NCBI GenBank assembly: GCA_050945135.1
Contig: JBMNSJ010000030.1
Span: forward strand, 1 to 25,645
Direction: 5' to 3'
DNA: 25,645 bases
Origin: WRIS01 sp050945135
Lineage (GTDB): Bacteria > Actinomycetota > Coriobacteriia > Coriobacteriales > Eggerthellaceae
The position numbers and the translations under genes were made by a program. The notes below the pieces were generated by a model, which was not told the origin of the DNA, ran no database searches, and worked only from the letters and a program-made list of their open reading frames with translations. Positions 23,743 through 25,645 of the stretch are shown here, one piece after another (within the stretch, counting starts at the first letter, position 1; each line of letters opens with the position of its first letter).

Positions 23743-24477
23743 CTAGGAGTTTCCTAAGACCACTTCTCCAAGCACCTGACCAATGGGTGCTTGGATGCAA
23801 AGTGCCTCTCTCCCACCAAAGGCAGCTTCATCCTTATTAATGATGACCAAATTCTTGCCTTTAAAATGATCAATCAAATTTGATGCGGGGCTCACCACGA
23901 GCGATGTTCCGCCAATGAGAAGCGTATCTGCAGCAGCAATATGACGCATCGCGTAAATAACGTTTGCTTTCCTGAGTGACTCCCCGAAGAGAACAACATC
24001 GGGCCTAATCATCGTGCCACACTCGTCGCAATGAGGAATCTCTTCGGTCTCGAGAATTGTCTCGAGAGGAAACTCTTTTTCGCATCTCATACAGTAATTT
24101 CGGTATATGCTTCCATGCAACTCAATAACTCGCTTTGATCCAGCCTTTTGATGCAAGCCATCGACATTTTGAGTTACGACCATCTGAAGAATACCTCTAC
24201 GCTCAAGCTCGGCTAAAGCATAGTGAGCAGGATTTGGCATTGCGTCTTTGTGGACGATTTTACTCCGATAGAAATCATAGAATTCCTGGGGATACTTAAC
24301 AAAGCCCGTGTGGCTTACCATCTTCTCAGGAGAAACCTCTTGACCTTTTCGAAATAAGCCTTGGGCACTCCGAAAATCGGGAATTCCACTTTCGGTAGAG
24401 AGGCCTGCCCCGCCGAAGAAAACCATGTTTTTGCTTGAATCGAGGATCTCGCGTAATTTGTTGAGTTCAGTTTCCAC
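23743..24477 (-). CDS. cobB: NAD-dependent protein deacetylase, sirtuin family (CobB-like)
   Basis: NAD-dependent lysine deacylase, 244 residues. NAD motif GGAGLSTESGIPDFR (22-36), TQNVDGLH (102-109), catalytic His121 in ELHGS, and a zinc site formed by Cys129, 132, 150 and 153. Residues 189-191 are GGT of the GTS motif. It starts with GTG, six bases after AAAGGAG. It is a single gene, convergent with the small membrane protein, and has its own upstream region next to the tRNA. It could act on acetylated metabolic enzymes, as CobB does in other bacteria. Confidence 0.95.
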   Translation of the reverse strand: METELNKLREILDSSKNMVFFGGAGLSTESGIPDFRSAQGLFRKGQEVSPEKMVSHTGFVKYPQEFYDFYRSKIVHKDAMPNPAHYALAELERRGILQMVVTQNVDGLHQKAGSKRVIELHGSIYRNYCMRCEKEFPLETILETEEIPHCDECGTMIRPDVVLFGESLRKANVIYAMRHIAAADTLLIGGTSLVVSPASNLIDHFKGKNLVIINKDEAAFGGREALCIQAPIGQVLGEVVLGNS

Positions 24478-24523
24478 ACCCAGCTCCTTTCACTACTCTT
24501 TTGATAGTACCAAAACAATGTGC

Positions 24524-24550
24524 TTGAATTGCGTGCGTTTCTGGTATTAT
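24524..24550 (+). promoter_or_regulatory. promoter of tRNA-Leu
   Basis: TTGAAT (24524-24529), a 15-bp spacer and TATTAT (24545-24550), with an extended TGG in front of the -10. The tRNA begins 12 bp downstream, a usual distance for a tRNA gene. Confidence 0.55.
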
Positions 24551-24562
24551 AGGTAGCCGTGT

Positions 24563-24648
24563 GCGGGCGTGGCGGAATTGGCAGACGCGCTAGGTTTAGG
24601 TTCTAGTGGGTAACCCCCGTGAAGGTTCAAGTCCTTTCGCCCGCACCA
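24563..24648 (+). tRNA. tRNA-Leu (anticodon UAG)
   Basis: Seven-base acceptor stem GCGGGCG/CGCCCGC, discriminator A and encoded CCA (24646-24648). The anticodon loop TTTAGGT gives anticodon TAG with G37. The long variable arm (around GGGTAACCCCC) marks a class II tRNA such as Leu. The T arm GGTTCAAGTCC is intact. The 3' end is the likely attachment site of the island whose integrase faces it. Confidence 0.96.
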
Positions 24649-24707
24649 TTTTATTTATGCAGGTCATTAATTTGTTTCACCCCAAAAACTTTCTGTAAAA
24701 GTGCTCT

Positions 24708-24726
24708 CTGGTAACCAGGTGGTAAC
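24708..24726. repeat. short repeats between tRNA and integrase, possible arm sites
   Basis: TGGTAAC occurs at 24709-24715 and 24720-24726, an 11-bp period, and CTGGT-A-ACCAG (24708-24718) is an inverted repeat. They lie in the 100 bp between tRNA-Leu and the integrase stop, where integrase arm or excisionase sites commonly lie. The function is inferred only. Confidence 0.35.
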
Positions 24727-24748
24727 TGGCTGCAAACCAATTTGAGTT

Positions 24749-25523
24749 TTAGGCCGTTTTTTCCTTGCCTTCAGACTCTATTACTTTCTTTTCTGCATCA
24801 TCTTCTGCATACAGGGTATTACCTATCATATCGACCGCCCTGCTTGCATTTTCTGGTACAAGATGAGCGTACAGCTCCGTAAGCATTTTTGTATCAGTAT
24901 GTCCCATTAAAGTTTTGGCTGTTACAATATCAGTACCTTGTGCCACTAATAATGTTGCGTATGTATGGCGTAACTGATGCAAGGAATACCCCGAAAGTCC
25001 GTTCTTCTTGCTGTACTTTTTCCACCATCGGGCGAGATTTTCGGGGTGCATATTTCCCCCTGTGGTGCTAGTTACTATATATCTCTCGCCGTCCTGCGAA
25101 AGCCCAAGGCTTAAAAGATAGTTACCTTGTACCGTTTTCCAATCTTCTAAACGTTTTGCTGTAGCTGCATCAAGAGGGATCGTGCGCCGCCCCGCCTTGG
25201 TTTTAGTGGTTTTTATCTCACGACCATCAGCGGACAAAGTACGAACAACTTGAATACACCTTTTCTCCTTGTCAAAATCGCACCAACGAAGCCCAAGAAC
25301 CTCCGCGCGCCTTAAACCACAGGTAAGAGCCAAAAGTACGCCTATAGTATGAGCATTAGGGTCATCTTCATTCAGCGATTTAATGAGCCTTCTTGCTTGC
25401 TCTTTATCTAGCGGCGTTTTCTCTTCAGTATCAACTCTAGGCTTCTTCACTTTGGCATGTGGGTTTCTCACTAGAATCTCTTCATCAACAGCTGCAGACA
25501 AGATACAGCTAAAAGTAATGGCA
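24749..25523 (-). pseudogene. tyrosine integrase, 5' part cut off by an IS3-family element
   Basis: Site-specific recombinase of the phage/ICE integrase family. The catalytic domain is complete: Arg in CGLRRAEV, Lys in TKTKAGRR, HQLRH (His and Arg), MGHTD and the nucleophile Tyr in ELYAHL. The protein reading continues upstream through AITFSCILSAAVDEE, typical of the end of the core-binding domain, and then meets the insertion sequence that starts at about 25524. The N-terminal arm- and core-binding region is not in the window; the remaining part has no ordinary start (the only one nearby is TTG at 25501). It ends 100 bp from tRNA-Leu and faces it, the usual layout of a tRNA-integrated island. 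Confidence 0.8.
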
Positions 25524-25645
25524 TGACCCCCTGAATCTGATCCAACCCCAGTGTTAGGAAATAGATAGAATTCGACACTGAAGGGAAAGGACCAGACAAT
25601 GAAAAAGACACGCTACACCACAGAGCAGATCATCATGAACCTGCG
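25524..25645 (+). mobile_element. IS3-family insertion sequence, left end only
   Basis: The sequence changes from integrase coding to TGACCCCCTGAATCTGATCC, followed about 75 bp on by a transposase OrfA start. The terminus differs from the one at the left of the window, so this is a different element. The boundary is placed where the integrase frame stops making sense and is approximate by a few bases. Confidence 0.65.
25599..25645 (+). CDS. IS3-family transposase OrfA, N-terminal fragment
   Basis: Only 15 full codons are inside the window: MKKTRYTTEQIIMNL. This resembles the start of IS3-family OrfA proteins, whose N-terminal helix-turn-helix begins with a basic patch and an EQII motif. A purine-rich AAGGGAAAGGA lies upstream. 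The frame continues beyond the window. Confidence 0.7.
   Translation, partial: MKKTRYTTEQIIMNL

Noticed and set aside
1..25645. Composite transposon formed by the IS3 ends at both edges
   Set aside because: The two termini and transposase parts differ, and the DNA between them is mostly core housekeeping genes, so this is not a mobile unit.

Overview
The window looks like chromosomal DNA of mid-range GC content from a Gram-positive bacterium, most likely a coriobacterium (class Coriobacteriia, Atopobium/Olsenella-like). That placement is inferred from overall protein character: a lipoprotein-type MetQ, a Kef-like antiporter of actinobacterial flavour, a Lys/Ala-rich tail on trigger factor, and at least one probable leaderless mRNA. 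No rRNA or marker search was possible.

Layout: (1) 1-587 is a non-coding scar holding the 3' end of an IS3-family element, a decayed copy of a small inverted-repeat element, a 37-bp direct repeat and the terminator of the next operon. (2) 588-2979 (minus) is metN-metI-metQ, a methionine ABC importer, with a promoter and a structured leader upstream. Its MetQ is circularly permuted: the second half of the usual protein comes first, behind one lipoprotein signal. (3) 3354-4283 (plus) is a cysteine-synthase-like enzyme, keeping the sulfur amino-acid theme. (4) 4432-9952 (minus) is a dense run: trxA, trxB, prfA, a DUF6125-like cysteine-rich protein, prmC, a purine nucleoside phosphorylase and a WalJ/YycJ-type metallo-beta-lactamase protein. 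PrmC methylates the GGQ glutamine of the release factor encoded two genes upstream. (5) 10139-13214 holds a patatin-like hydrolase, a voltage-gated potassium channel (convergent, overlapping the patatin gene by 53 bp) and a CPA2-type cation/proton antiporter.

(6) 13215-13692 is a gene-free stretch with a short tandem repeat, a 163-bp MITE-like element with 30-bp terminal inverted repeats, and the thrS terminator. (7) 13693-22879 (minus) is tig-clpP-clpX-valS, then a membrane zinc-ribbon protein and thrS: protein folding, quality control and tRNA charging. (8) 23253-24477 has two small plus-strand genes and a sirtuin deacetylase. (9) From 24563 a tRNA-Leu(UAG) is followed by a tyrosine integrase gene facing it, the usual start of a genomic island. 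A second IS3-family element interrupts the integrase at about 25524 and runs off the window.

Most of the window is core genome. The most unusual item is the circularly permuted MetQ, paired with a MetN lacking the usual regulatory C-terminal domain and a hairpin-rich leader, which together may be a rewired methionine importer. Other items worth following are the lysine/alanine tail on trigger factor, the MITE-like repeat family and the IS-disrupted island integrase.
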